IMG/VR virus record: IMGVR_UViG_3300012271_000008
Location: 1-64,000 of that record
Source of the DNA: a virus
Length of the DNA stretch: 64,000 bases
Reading direction: 5' to 3' (one strand)
In this document: positions 27,711 to 36,404 of the stretch, one piece after another
Position numbering within the stretch: the stretch's first letter is position 1
Layout: each line of letters begins with the position of its first letter
The notes under the pieces: generated by a model
Told to the model about the DNA's origin: nothing
What the model saw: only the letters and a program-made list of their open reading frames with translations
Database searches by the model: none
Position numbers and translations under genes: made by a program

Positions 27711-28564
27711 TAATAAATTGTATATCTTCCGTTAATGTTAGACTCTATGCCTGCTTTGTTTGCTGTTTGGTTGGAATTATAAAGGATTATTTCTTGCACC
27801 GTAGACTGCCAAGGTCTGCTAAATATTTTACCTCCTACATTTAAGTAGGGTAATGCTATTGGACCAGTTAATGGAGTTGACCCAGACCCCTGATTTGAAG
27901 AACCTATTTGACTACCATTTGAATATAATGCTGCCGTAGATAAAGTGTACAAAGTAGTTATTATTTGCTGAGAATATGTTAAAGAATTTGATGACGCTTG
28001 TAAAGCGTTACCGCTACCATCATCAATAAATGTGTTTTGTATACTACTATGGTTTAGTTCTAAAAACCCTACACCTTCAAAAGATCCAAAAGTACCAAGT
28101 TCTCTATTTCTAAATAATGTCTTAGTACCATTACCTGAAGTATTAGCCACTCCAAAAAAAGAATAGTCGTTACTGCTTATTGAAACTGTAGCTTTATTAA
28201 GCTCACTACTCCCCCCAAAATCCAAAGCAGGCTTACCATTTTCAAGTACAACAGAACCGCTATCAACTATTTTAGGCTGCTCCCCAGATGTTGCATTTAT
28301 AATGTGGTTATCCTCGCTTTGGTCGTACCATATTGTCACAAATCCATCACCTGCACCCGTCCAAGTGGTAAGTGTGCCGTCCGTTATTTCTGCTGCTGTA
28401 AAGTCTAGTTCTGCATCATCACTACTTCGCCTTGCTTTGATTACATTCGTAGTAGTAGCCTTTATTTTTTGCAAAGAGTAGGCTGCTGCTGCTCCTGCGT
28501 AAGTGTCTAAAAATAGACCTGCTGCACCGCTTACTCGTAGTTTATGTAATAATGTTAAATTCAT
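27710..28564 (-). CDS. lectin-like (concanavalin A/AbfB-type jelly roll) adhesin (284 aa)
   Basis: Residues about 20-110 (AAAAYSLQKIKA, IKARRSSDDAELDF, FVTIWYDQSEDNH, QPKIVDSG) follow the pattern of the jelly-roll domain found in alpha-L-arabinofuranosidase B and in many phage tail proteins. The rest is beta-rich and ends in a TVQEIILYNSNQT phrase typical of LamG-like domains. Likely role: carbohydrate binding on the host surface. Its sequence is visibly more GC-rich (runs of gctgct, ccgtcc) than neighbours, suggesting recent acquisition or exchange. It overlaps the next gene by 4 bp. Confidence 0.65.
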   Translation of the reverse strand: MNLTLLHKLRVSGAAGLFLDTYAGAAAAYSLQKIKATTTNVIKARRSSDDAELDFTAAEITDGTLTTWTGAGDGFVTIWYDQSEDNHIINATSGEQPKIVDSGSVVLENGKPALDFGGSSELNKATVSISSNDYSFFGVANTSGNGTKTLFRNRELGTFGSFEGVGFLELNHSSIQNTFIDDGSGNALQASSNSLTYSQQIITTLYTLSTAALYSNGSQIGSSNQGSGSTPLTGPIALPYLNVGGKIFSRPWQSTVQEIILYNSNQTANKAGIESNINGRYTIY

Positions 28565-28935
28565 ATTTCTAAAAAGAAGTATTCTACTCTGGTTCCATTA
28601 TAAGTAACTACCATATACATATCTACACCTGTAGTCCAACTTGCTCCTGAAATTGGAGATGAAGAACCATCTACTGTGGGTTCACTAGTAGTATTAATTA
28701 ACACTTGTGTAAAAGCTCCTAAAGTTGTTCCTGTTGTTGTATACGTTGTTAAACTTTTAGCTGCTCCTGATGGGCCTGTATAATAGATGCCTAATACATT
28801 AGTAAGGTCTAATACAGAAGTAGATGCTGTAGTGTCTAGCGTACTTTTAAAATTTTTAAGTTTAACACGTTCTTTACAAATTAAATTTTCTATTTTTTTA
28901 ATCTGTTTCTGTGTTACTATATCGTATTCATCCAT
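28561..28935 (-). CDS. hypothetical fibre-associated protein (124 aa)
   Basis: A short helical N-terminus (KQIKKIENLICKERVKLKNF) precedes a Thr/Ser/Gly-rich beta domain. This suggests a trimeric or attachment helix followed by a small tip domain. It overlaps the lectin-like gene by 4 bp and follows the repeat fibre by 17 bp. No homologous family recognised. Confidence 0.5.
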   Translation of the reverse strand: MDEYDIVTQKQIKKIENLICKERVKLKNFKSTLDTTASTSVLDLTNVLGIYYTGPSGAAKSLTTYTTTGTTLGAFTQVLINTTSEPTVDGSSSPISGASWTTGVDMYMVVTYNGTRVEYFFLEI

Positions 28936-28952
28936 AATTTTTTTAATTTATT

Positions 28953-30632
28953 TTATACTGGTATGCAAGCTATTTTATAATCATCTCCGTTTATTTTTAC
29001 TGTCCAAGTTTTAGTTGCAGTAATTGTTTCTGTAGTTATAGCTCCTGCATTAACTGAAGAACTGCCTATTACAAATTGATTATCTGCTGTTGCTACTGCA
29101 GTATGACCTATTACAACTGAACCATCAAAGTCTCCACTTTGAGAAAATTTACCTATAGCAATGTTATTACTTCCTGTTGTATTATTAGGTAAAGAACCAT
29201 AACCTATAGCGGTGTTTTCACTTCCTGTTGTATTGTAAGCAAGACTTAAAGCTCCGTTTGCTGTATTTTTATTTCCTGTAGTATTAGTTAAAAGACTTCT
29301 CCAACCTGAAGCCTGATTTTCTTCTCCTGTAGTGTTTGCTGTAAGACTCTCAAATCCATAAGCAGAATTTTTATCCGCAGTAGTGTTACTCAAAAGACTA
29401 CTAACTCCTGATGCTGTATTTTGAGTTCCTGTAGTATTTTCTGCAAGGCTATTAAATCCATAAGCTGTATTATCATCTGCTGTAGTGTTATTTAAAAGAC
29501 TAGAAGTTCCTGTTGCGGTGTTACTAGTTCCTGTGGTATTGCTTAAAAGACTACTATAACCAATAGCTGTATTACCATCTGCAGTAATATTATTTTGAAG
29601 ACTAGAACGCCCTACAGCAGTATTATTATCTCCTGTAGTATTATAAAGAAGACTATTTGTTCCATTAGAAACATTATTACTACCTGTTGTGTTTGAAAGA
29701 AGACTTTGACGTCCAATAGCATTATTACTATTTCCAGTAGTATTAGCAAAAAGGCTTTTAAACCCTAAAGAGGAATTATTGATTCCTGTTGTATTATTCT
29801 GAAGATTACCCATTCCATTTGAAGTATTATTATCTCCTGAAGTATTAGATAAAAGACTGTTAACTCCTGTAGCAGTGTTGTTACCTCCTGATATATTACG
29901 TTCAAGACTTTTAGACCCGTTAGCAGTATTATTAACTCCATTAACGTTTGCTTTAAGAGCATTATAACCACTTGCAGTGTTGTTTTCTCCTATAGTGTTA
30001 CTGGATAAAGATTCAGTTCCTATAGCAGTGTTGCCATCTCCCGATGTATTATCAGTAAGAGTTTTATAACCTAATCCAGTATTATTAGATCCTACAATAT
30101 TTGTTTTAAGACTTTCAAATCCAAAAGCTACACTGTTATCGCCTGAAATATTACTAGCAAGACTACTTTGACCACTAGCTGTGTTATTGTTTCCGTTAGT
30201 ATTACTCCCTAAACTTAAAACTCCATTAGCTGTATTACTACTACCAGTAGTATTACTAAGAAGACTTTGACGACCATAAGCAGTATTATTACTACCTGTA
30301 GTATTTGCTTTTAAACTTTCAAAACCATCAGAAGTGTTATTAGAACCTGTGGTATTTACTACAAGTGAATCAAATCCAAAAGCAGTGTTTTCTGTACCTG
30401 TACCTGGACCTGCATTAGTTACACTAGTTCCGTTATCATATATTAATCCATCTCCAATAGTATCTCCTAAAGTAAATTTAGCAACTTGATTTAATGTTCC
30501 ATAAAATTTTGGTTTATCAAGAATAACTGTGTCACAAAGCTTAACTTTAGTTTCTTTGCCATCACTATTTATTGTAAAAAGACTATATTTATTAAAATAA
30601 TCTTTTACAGTTTTTATTAATTGTTTTGTCAT
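28953..30632 (-). CDS. repeat fibre protein with 24 tandem 17-residue units (559 aa)
   Basis: Residues 1-86 look like an attachment domain. Residues 87-494 are 24 uninterrupted 17-residue units of the form xxSLxxNTTGxxNTAxG; the C-terminal 65 residues are a beta-rich tip. Such repeats occur in YadA-head-like trimeric beta-rolls and in phage fibres, where they form a stiff stalk. No S74 autoprotease signature is seen at the end. Likely a receptor-binding fibre, tail or head attached. Upstream lies a terminator, so the adhesin cluster may form its own transcription unit, though I see no matching promoter. Confidence 0.75.
   Translation of the reverse strand: MTKQLIKTVKDYFNKYSLFTINSDGKETKVKLCDTVILDKPKFYGTLNQVAKFTLGDTIGDGLIYDNGTSVTNAGPGTGTENTAFGFDSLVVNTTGSNNTSDGFESLKANTTGSNNTAYGRQSLLSNTTGSSNTANGVLSLGSNTNGNNNTASGQSSLASNISGDNSVAFGFESLKTNIVGSNNTGLGYKTLTDNTSGDGNTAIGTESLSSNTIGENNTASGYNALKANVNGVNNTANGSKSLERNISGGNNTATGVNSLLSNTSGDNNTSNGMGNLQNNTTGINNSSLGFKSLFANTTGNSNNAIGRQSLLSNTTGSNNVSNGTNSLLYNTTGDNNTAVGRSSLQNNITADGNTAIGYSSLLSNTTGTSNTATGTSSLLNNTTADDNTAYGFNSLAENTTGTQNTASGVSSLLSNTTADKNSAYGFESLTANTTGEENQASGWRSLLTNTTGNKNTANGALSLAYNTTGSENTAIGYGSLPNNTTGSNNIAIGKFSQSGDFDGSVVIGHTAVATADNQFVIGSSSVNAGAITTETITATKTWTVKINGDDYKIACIPV
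29151..30374 (-). repeat. 24 tandem 51-bp units inside the fibre gene
   Basis: Each unit encodes 17 residues with consensus SLxxNTTGxxNTAxG. Units are diverged at the DNA level, so they are old; copy number could still vary by recombination. Confidence 0.85.
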
Positions 30633-30660
30633 TTTAATTTTTTTTATTTTTTAATATAAA

Positions 30661-30690
30661 AAGGGGTAACAGAATAAACTATTACCCCTA
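30661..30690 (-). terminator. Rho-independent terminator after the 439-residue gene
   Basis: Read leftward: AGGGGTAA, 12-nt loop, TTACCCCT, then TTTTTATA. It separates the head/neck genes from the fibre cluster. Confidence 0.75.
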
Positions 30691-30715
30691 TTATAACAAT
30701 TGAAGATATATAAAA

Positions 30716-32035
30716 TTAGTCTATTAAACCAACAAGTGTATCTATAGCAGTTTCTGTAGTAGAACCTGCACCAGCACCCGAGGTTGCAACAGCTAATATT
30801 GTGTATTGTGTACTATCAAATCTATGGCCAGAAGGTGCTCCTTCATGATTATCCACATGCTCAATTGCATACGTTACATATTTTAAACTTGCATCTGTAT
30901 AAAGATCTCTATTAATAACACTATCTGGAGTATTAGTTAATGAAGTATATCTATATAGCAAGTTAGTTCCGAATCCTGTAGACTCTTCTTCTCTATTTTT
31001 AATGGTAACTCCGTTGTTCATTTCATAAACAAGCTTTTGAGGCTCAGTTACAGTTAAATTACAATCAAAACCACATAGTCCTGTTATAGTCAAACTAACA
31101 CCAGAAGTATCTAAGACACTAGTAGGTATTTGACAAAAATCAGAAAGTGCGGTAAAGTTAGTAGTTAACAATATTCCAGAACATCCATCAGAATCTGTAG
31201 AAGCAATAGCTCCTGTAGAATCTAGCGTAATACTTGCAGCTGCTGAATTAAGAATTAATACTGTAAAGTCAGTAGTAGCGTTAAATACTACAGTAGCTTT
31301 TCCTCCTAAACCTGATGCAACTAAAGCATCACTAATAGAATTTTGTAGTAAAAGTGCTCCAGCAGCGTCATCAGAAACTGTTACAGCTGCGGAAGTAGTA
31401 GTTACTCCATTAAATACTATGTCTACTTCTGTGTCAGATGTTAAATCTACATTCTCTAATGTAAAGTCTCCAGGTGTAACTAAAGCTGCACTAAAGAATT
31501 TATCAGGATCTGCGTTAATTTGCTCTACAAGAGATGCTCCTAAAAGGGCACAATCTCCACCACCACAAGTGTCGCAATCTGCATCACAACAATCTGTAGT
31601 AACTGTAAATGTCTTATATAAAGGATTAAATCCTAAATATTCAGAAATCTCTACAGAGTCTACATTTACTTTTAAGCAATAGTCAGTTTCACAACTAGTT
31701 TTTGCCCAATTAATAAATTGCATTTGAGGTACAGGTGCAACGTAATCTTGTTTTTCCACTCCTGTCACTCTCTTAATATCAATAGGTAATGAAACCTCTA
31801 AATTATCTGTTGTACCATCTCCGTCTGCATCTACTCCTACTACAAAATATACTTTTTTAGTAGTTGAAGGAACAGAAGAAGAGATAGCTATTTTTGTATT
31901 ATAGTCAAACATTCCAAGTTGTCCTGGGTCTATATTAAAAGCACCAGTTGTTAGATTATAAAGACTTGTACCGTTAGATACTACTGCTTTACCACTATTT
32001 ACTAGTGACAAAAATTTACTTACTCTTTTTTCCAT
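30716..32035 (-). CDS. abundant-type structural protein, head auxiliary or tail hub candidate (439 aa)
   Basis: A beta-rich protein rich in Thr, Ser, Ala, Val and Asp, with an extended Cys group (CCDADCDTCGGGDC, about residues 147-160). A DADGDGTTD phrase may bind calcium. It is followed directly by a strong terminator. Composition resembles capsid decoration or tail-tube proteins; I cannot choose between them. It stands 13 bp after the ring/adaptor gene. Confidence 0.5.
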   Translation of the reverse strand: MEKRVSKFLSLVNSGKAVVSNGTSLYNLTTGAFNIDPGQLGMFDYNTKIAISSSVPSTTKKVYFVVGVDADGDGTTDNLEVSLPIDIKRVTGVEKQDYVAPVPQMQFINWAKTSCETDYCLKVNVDSVEISEYLGFNPLYKTFTVTTDCCDADCDTCGGGDCALLGASLVEQINADPDKFFSAALVTPGDFTLENVDLTSDTEVDIVFNGVTTTSAAVTVSDDAAGALLLQNSISDALVASGLGGKATVVFNATTDFTVLILNSAAASITLDSTGAIASTDSDGCSGILLTTNFTALSDFCQIPTSVLDTSGVSLTITGLCGFDCNLTVTEPQKLVYEMNNGVTIKNREEESTGFGTNLLYRYTSLTNTPDSVINRDLYTDASLKYVTYAIEHVDNHEGAPSGHRFDSTQYTILAVATSGAGAGSTTETAIDTLVGLID

Positions 32036-32048
32036 TTTATTTATTTAT

Positions 32049-32819
32049 TTATTCGTTTATATTCAACTTAGTATTTCCAAGTTGTACTCTTTGATCCCCT
32101 AAATCCATCATTGCTAATACAATTGATTCATCTACTATTTCTGAAGTAACATACATAGACTGTAATTCACAGTCTGTCTGTACTGCAGTAGTACCGTCAG
32201 GGTAATTATATCCTATAACAGCTCCCAAATTATTTTTTATAGCATTTGGATTAGCTATTTTTAATGGTCTTTTAATGTAATCTAACTCTAACTCTGTTAT
32301 TGAAAATGTTCCATCTGTATATACATACAAGAAATTTTCTGAAAATAAGTAAGGAGCTTGTCTCCACTCAAATGAGGGGTTATAAAACTCTGATCTTAGT
32401 ATTTCATTTAAATCATCAGTTTGAGCAGCAATACCATCTAGGCTTACATTAGTACATTCACCTTTAGTACCTTTAAAGCTTACTCTAGTTTTGTAAAGAT
32501 ATTTTAATTTACCATTTACTAACCCTAAATCCTCTAAATTAAATCTGTAGACATTAGCATTAACAATAGAAGCTGTTAAAGGCTGTAATGTATCACCTTC
32601 AAACTTAATATGTATATCTCTTAGGTCTTCTATTCTTTTTTGAGTAGTTTCAAAACCAAGTTGATATGTATTATTACGGTTAATTCTTTTCTTAACAAAA
32701 AGTTCTTGACCTTCATTTAGGTATAAATCTATTTCTTCAGGTCTAAAATTTCTGTAATTCTGTGAATCAACTTTATTAAGTTTCCTTTTAAAATCAATAT
32801 GTTGTTCTTCTACAGTCAT
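32049..32819 (-). CDS. adaptor/ring protein (256 aa)
   Basis: The N-terminus (TVEEQHIDFKRKLNKVDS, then FRPEEIDLYLNEGQELFVKK) is a helical segment of the kind found in phage head-tail adaptor and ring proteins, followed by a mixed beta region. Located two genes after the capsid protein, in the usual place for an adaptor. No enzymatic motif. The assignment is by position and fold impression. Confidence 0.5.
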   Translation of the reverse strand: MTVEEQHIDFKRKLNKVDSQNYRNFRPEEIDLYLNEGQELFVKKRINRNNTYQLGFETTQKRIEDLRDIHIKFEGDTLQPLTASIVNANVYRFNLEDLGLVNGKLKYLYKTRVSFKGTKGECTNVSLDGIAAQTDDLNEILRSEFYNPSFEWRQAPYLFSENFLYVYTDGTFSITELELDYIKRPLKIANPNAIKNNLGAVIGYNYPDGTTAVQTDCELQSMYVTSEIVDESIVLAMMDLGDQRVQLGNTKLNINE

Positions 32820-32824
32820 TAAAT

Positions 32825-33628
32825 TTAGCTACTTAGTTTAGAATGCTCTAATCTATCTTTATACATTATATAAGAAGATTGCTTATCTGGTTGTAATAGG
32901 AATTCAGAGAATATTCTAATATCTCCTAAGCTATTGTCTCCATCAAAGTAAACATCTGCTCTTTTTCTAATTACACCATAATCTTCTAAATCAAATATGA
33001 AAGCTCTAATCTTTACTATTTCTTTAGATAGTTTAGTAATACTTAAAAACTTTTCTGGACTATCCTCTAATTTAGACGCTAACATTTGTTTTATAGTAGT
33101 ATCACTTACAGTATCTCCACCTTCTCCATATATTTTTAATATGTCTTTTTTACCTTGAGATGAAAGTTTAGCAAATTTAAGGAATGCTTCTTCTTTAAGT
33201 TCAACTTTTTTAATATTTTCTTCTGCTTCAGCTTCTATATCTTCTATATAAAAGTCTGTATCAGGACTAATATCTTCTATTGAATTGGCTACTTTACCAT
33301 GTGCTTTTAGTACTTCAATTATAAGAGCCTCTCTTGGAGTGGCTTTATGGTACACATTTGGCTCATCTTTCAATTTAATGGTAAAATTAGTCCAATATTC
33401 ATTAGTAATTACACTAGCTAAATGCTTTTCAGGATAACCTAATAGTTTTTCAAACTTAGATTCGCTTTCTTCAGTTAATCCAGTATGTAAACCATAGGAA
33501 TCATAATCTGGAACTAATACTGTACTAGCATTATGTAATTTATTTTTATCAAATTCTTTAGTATTAACCCAAGGCTTTTTCCTAATTACGGGTCTTACTA
33601 TTACTGTTGCTTCTTTTATTTCTCTCAT
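32825..33628 (-). CDS. capsid-adjacent structural protein (267 aa)
   Basis: I start it at ATG 33628; an in-frame TTG 18 bp upstream lies in an AT repeat and is unlikely. The protein has an acidic helical middle (EDIEAEAEENIKKVELKEE) and a C-terminal part resembling a small winged or helical domain (VVSDTT-like, IKQMLASKLEDSPEKF). It directly follows the capsid gene and its terminator hairpin. Possibly a head completion or neck protein; function not recognised. Confidence 0.5.
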   Translation of the reverse strand: MREIKEATVIVRPVIRKKPWVNTKEFDKNKLHNASTVLVPDYDSYGLHTGLTEESESKFEKLLGYPEKHLASVITNEYWTNFTIKLKDEPNVYHKATPREALIIEVLKAHGKVANSIEDISPDTDFYIEDIEAEAEENIKKVELKEEAFLKFAKLSSQGKKDILKIYGEGGDTVSDTTIKQMLASKLEDSPEKFLSITKLSKEIVKIRAFIFDLEDYGVIRKRADVYFDGDNSLGDIRIFSEFLLQPDKQSSYIMYKDRLEHSKLSS

Positions 33629-33651
33629 TTTATATATATATATCAATTTAA

Positions 33652-33683
33652 AATATAGGGAGAGTGTTATGCTCTCCCTATAA
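33652..33683 (-). terminator. hairpin terminator after the major capsid gene
   Basis: An 11-bp stem (TATAGGGAGAG paired with CTCTCCCTATA, 7-nt loop) followed leftward by an AT-rich run with TTTT. It probably reduces read-through after the capsid gene, keeping capsid mRNA in excess. Confidence 0.65.
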
Positions 33684-33691
33684 GTTTTTAT

Positions 33692-35140
33692 TTATTTACT
33701 AATACTTAGTCTAAGTTGACCACATCTAGAAACATCTGTTATTTTAACACCTGCTTCCTCTTGCTCAATCATAGTATAAGCATCTTCAGAATTACTCATC
33801 ATTTCACCACGGTTAGCACCATAAGGAGAAGTAAGACCAGATACATAACCTGACTTCTTTTCACCTTGTAGTATTTCTAGGTTACCACCACCAGTTGAGT
33901 CTGAAAGATCAAAGAAAGTAAATTTCTGGGATTCTGCAGGCTTTCCTGTTACTGGGTCTACCAACCATTGTTTAGAAGTATCATCATAACAAGGATTATG
34001 GTTTATGTCAAAAACAACACCATTAATTCCTCTATAACGTACAAACTGACGACCAAATTCTTTAGCATTCTTATTGAATTCAGAACCTGCAGCATCATTA
34101 ATGATAGAAGTATCCATTGTAAGGAACTTACTAGCATCACTTTCTAATGCTTTATGTAGAGAAGCTGATCCGTACTCACCTGTGTAAGACTGTACGTGAC
34201 GTGAATTAAATCCTACTCTATTATAAAAAATGTCTTCAAGATACTCTTGAATAAGCTTAGTGCTTAATTTGTTATAATAATGAAGATGACCTGATTCCAT
34301 CAGTTGTTCTATACCAGCACCTGTTCTTACTGGACGACCAGTAGTGTCAGGAGTACCATTAGACTCTCTTCCATACCAAAATAAGAATTCTCTCTCACGA
34401 GCGAACTGTGCCTTAAATTCAGCATCTGCATAATTGATCCATTTAGATTCATGTACTTTGTTATTAGCATCCATTAGTGCAATTTCTAGCACTCCTTTAG
34501 ACGCAGCATCACCTGTAATCTTGTATTCCTTCTTAATCTTAGAAGTTTGCGTTCTAAGAGAAAAAGGCATTGCAAAATGTACAGAACCTGCACTATCAGA
34601 ACCTTCTCCATAAGTAGAGAATAGTTTTGAGAATTTAGCTCCTGTTCTTAGGTATGAGTTTGGAAGAAACATTGTTTTGTCATCTTCTTGAAACATAACT
34701 GTGTATTTATAACCTTTAGCTCCACCAACTTTAACTGGGGGTGCTTGTACTCTTAGCAAGTACTTTTTGTTAGCAGGGGCTATTACATCACCTACTTTAT
34801 ACCAATTAGCATCCAACATAATCTCAAATTGTGATTTACCAAGACCTTTTTTAAGGTTAGCTGGTTCTAAATCACGAACACATACAAGAGGTCTATCAGA
34901 CGCTCCCATTAGTTCCCATTCGTAAACGTCTTGAGTCATTTTCTTCACACGTGAAGGATTTGCATCAGCATACGCTTGCATTGGATTATACATATTTGAT
35001 CTAGATATGAACTGACGCTCAAGTTTTCTAGATACTTTTTCTGGTGATACCAAACCTGCCTTTGCAAGGTGGTTCATTTCTGTATCGTTAGCATGCCACG
35101 GTCTGTGGCGTACTTTTGCTTTTAAATTTAAATTTGCCAT
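33692..35140 (-). CDS. major capsid protein (482 aa)
   Basis: Length, position (after portal and an acidic head protein, before ring genes) and composition fit the HK97-fold capsid protein of crAss-like phages. The N-terminus is basic (NLKAKVRHRPWHANDTEMNH), consistent with an N-arm; the body is rich in Gly, aromatic and beta segments (FREREFLFWYGRESNGTP). The gene is less AT-rich and has more C-ending codons than neighbours, as expected for the most highly expressed gene. It is flanked by a terminator hairpin. No alignment was possible, so the call rests on order and character. Confidence 0.8.
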   Translation of the reverse strand: MANLNLKAKVRHRPWHANDTEMNHLAKAGLVSPEKVSRKLERQFISRSNMYNPMQAYADANPSRVKKMTQDVYEWELMGASDRPLVCVRDLEPANLKKGLGKSQFEIMLDANWYKVGDVIAPANKKYLLRVQAPPVKVGGAKGYKYTVMFQEDDKTMFLPNSYLRTGAKFSKLFSTYGEGSDSAGSVHFAMPFSLRTQTSKIKKEYKITGDAASKGVLEIALMDANNKVHESKWINYADAEFKAQFAREREFLFWYGRESNGTPDTTGRPVRTGAGIEQLMESGHLHYYNKLSTKLIQEYLEDIFYNRVGFNSRHVQSYTGEYGSASLHKALESDASKFLTMDTSIINDAAGSEFNKNAKEFGRQFVRYRGINGVVFDINHNPCYDDTSKQWLVDPVTGKPAESQKFTFFDLSDSTGGGNLEILQGEKKSGYVSGLTSPYGANRGEMMSNSEDAYTMIEQEEAGVKITDVSRCGQLRLSISK

Positions 35141-35170
35141 TGTTTTTTGTTTTATTTATTTATTTATTTA

Positions 35171-36316
35171 TTAATCTAAAGCAAGCCAATCATTAAATGA
35201 TGATTTAGATTTAGAACTCTTTTTAGAGTTTTTTCCTCCTCCAGTGGCTAACTTTGACGCCGTGGATTGCTGTTTGTATTGCTTACTTAGTTCTTTAAAT
35301 TTGTTGGAATGTTCTGTTACACCTTTCTTTTTAATAGAGGTAAGTTTACCTTTATTTTTAGTATATAGTGCATCAAAAATTATATCCTCAAATTTTACTT
35401 CTTTAACTTTTTGTCTTTCAACTTTATCCAATTGATACTGTGTAATCATATAAGCATTACCATTATCATCTACATATTTGTTATTTCTATCAAATATATA
35501 ACTAGTAAGTTCATCTTTTGATTTTTTAGTAGTAATTGGAAAATCATTTATTTCAGAAGAATTTTTAATTAAATCCTTAATAGTTTTTTCTCTGTCAGCT
35601 TGTTCAGATTGCTGAAGTGCTCTTCTAGCAGTTTCAGTATCTTCTATTTCTTTTAACTCAGACTCTTTTTCGTCTTTAAAGAATTTTTTTGCGTCTTCAA
35701 ACTCTTCATCAATTTCTTCATTATCTTCTAATGCAGTTACTAATGTGTTTATTCTGTTAGAACTTAAACCTTTTCTTTTATAAAGCTCTTTAATTGCTTC
35801 CAATTTACCCTCTTCATCAGAGGATTCTATGTTAGCATAATCTTCTTTAGAAGAAATCTGTATGTAGTCAGTTGCTCTACCACCTTTTTCAATGAACTCA
35901 ATAAAACTTTTAGAATCACTTGACAAAGAATTCTTGTAATTACTTACTTGTTCTTGTATAGTATGTTCTATAATTTTATCTAAATCATCTTCATTTTCAA
36001 TATCCATACCTTCTGGTATGCTTACTAATCCTGAATCTGCCCATTTTGCAGTAATATAAGAAAGCAAATTTTCATTACCCTCTCCTTCTTCTTCCTCTTC
36101 TTCAGATTCGTCAGATTCATCATCAGATTTATCATCCTCTTCTTCCTCTTCTTCTTCTAATTCCTCTTCTTCTTCTTCCTCGTCCTCATCAGTTACTTCT
36201 TTTTTGGATGATTTTTTTTTAGAATCTTCAACTTCAAAAGTCTCGTCATCTAAGAATTCCCAATCCTCACTATCGTCTCCACTGAAAACATCTTCAAATG
36301 TTGTTTTTTCACTCAT
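35171..36316 (-). CDS. acidic head protein, scaffold candidate (381 aa)
   Basis: Residues about 35-80 are nearly all Glu, Asp and Ser. The rest is helical and charged, ending in a Lys/Ser-rich tail (KNSKKSSKSKSSFNDW). High charge, coiled-coil tendency and position between portal and capsid genes are typical of scaffolding proteins, which assemble the procapsid and then leave. The basic C-terminus could contact capsid N-arms. A promoter-like site sits 8 bp upstream of its ATG. No protease domain is seen. Confidence 0.65.
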   Translation of the reverse strand: MSEKTTFEDVFSGDDSEDWEFLDDETFEVEDSKKKSSKKEVTDEDEEEEEEELEEEEEEEDDKSDDESDESEEEEEEGEGNENLLSYITAKWADSGLVSIPEGMDIENEDDLDKIIEHTIQEQVSNYKNSLSSDSKSFIEFIEKGGRATDYIQISSKEDYANIESSDEEGKLEAIKELYKRKGLSSNRINTLVTALEDNEEIDEEFEDAKKFFKDEKESELKEIEDTETARRALQQSEQADREKTIKDLIKNSSEINDFPITTKKSKDELTSYIFDRNNKYVDDNGNAYMITQYQLDKVERQKVKEVKFEDIIFDALYTKNKGKLTSIKKKGVTEHSNKFKELSKQYKQQSTASKLATGGGKNSKKSSKSKSSFNDWLALD

Positions 36317-36323
36317 TTTAATA

Positions 36324-36355
36324 CAATTATAATTATTTTAATTTACTTTTACAAA
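36324..36355 (-). promoter_or_regulatory. promoter-like site before the head/capsid genes
   Basis: Read leftward: TTTG (36355-36352), 20 bp, TATAATTG (36331-36324), then TATTAAA and ATG. The spacing is ideal; the -7 box differs from TAnnTTTG at one base. It could give extra expression of scaffold and capsid. Confidence 0.4.
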
Positions 36356-36404
36356 TTTATTTAGTGTGTTTTATAAGTTTTATTGGCCACTGTATAGCCT
36401 TTTC

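Noticed and set aside
29765-29971. Second-frame open stretch in the fibre gene
   Set aside because: It arises from the 51-bp repeats read in another frame; no independent start context.
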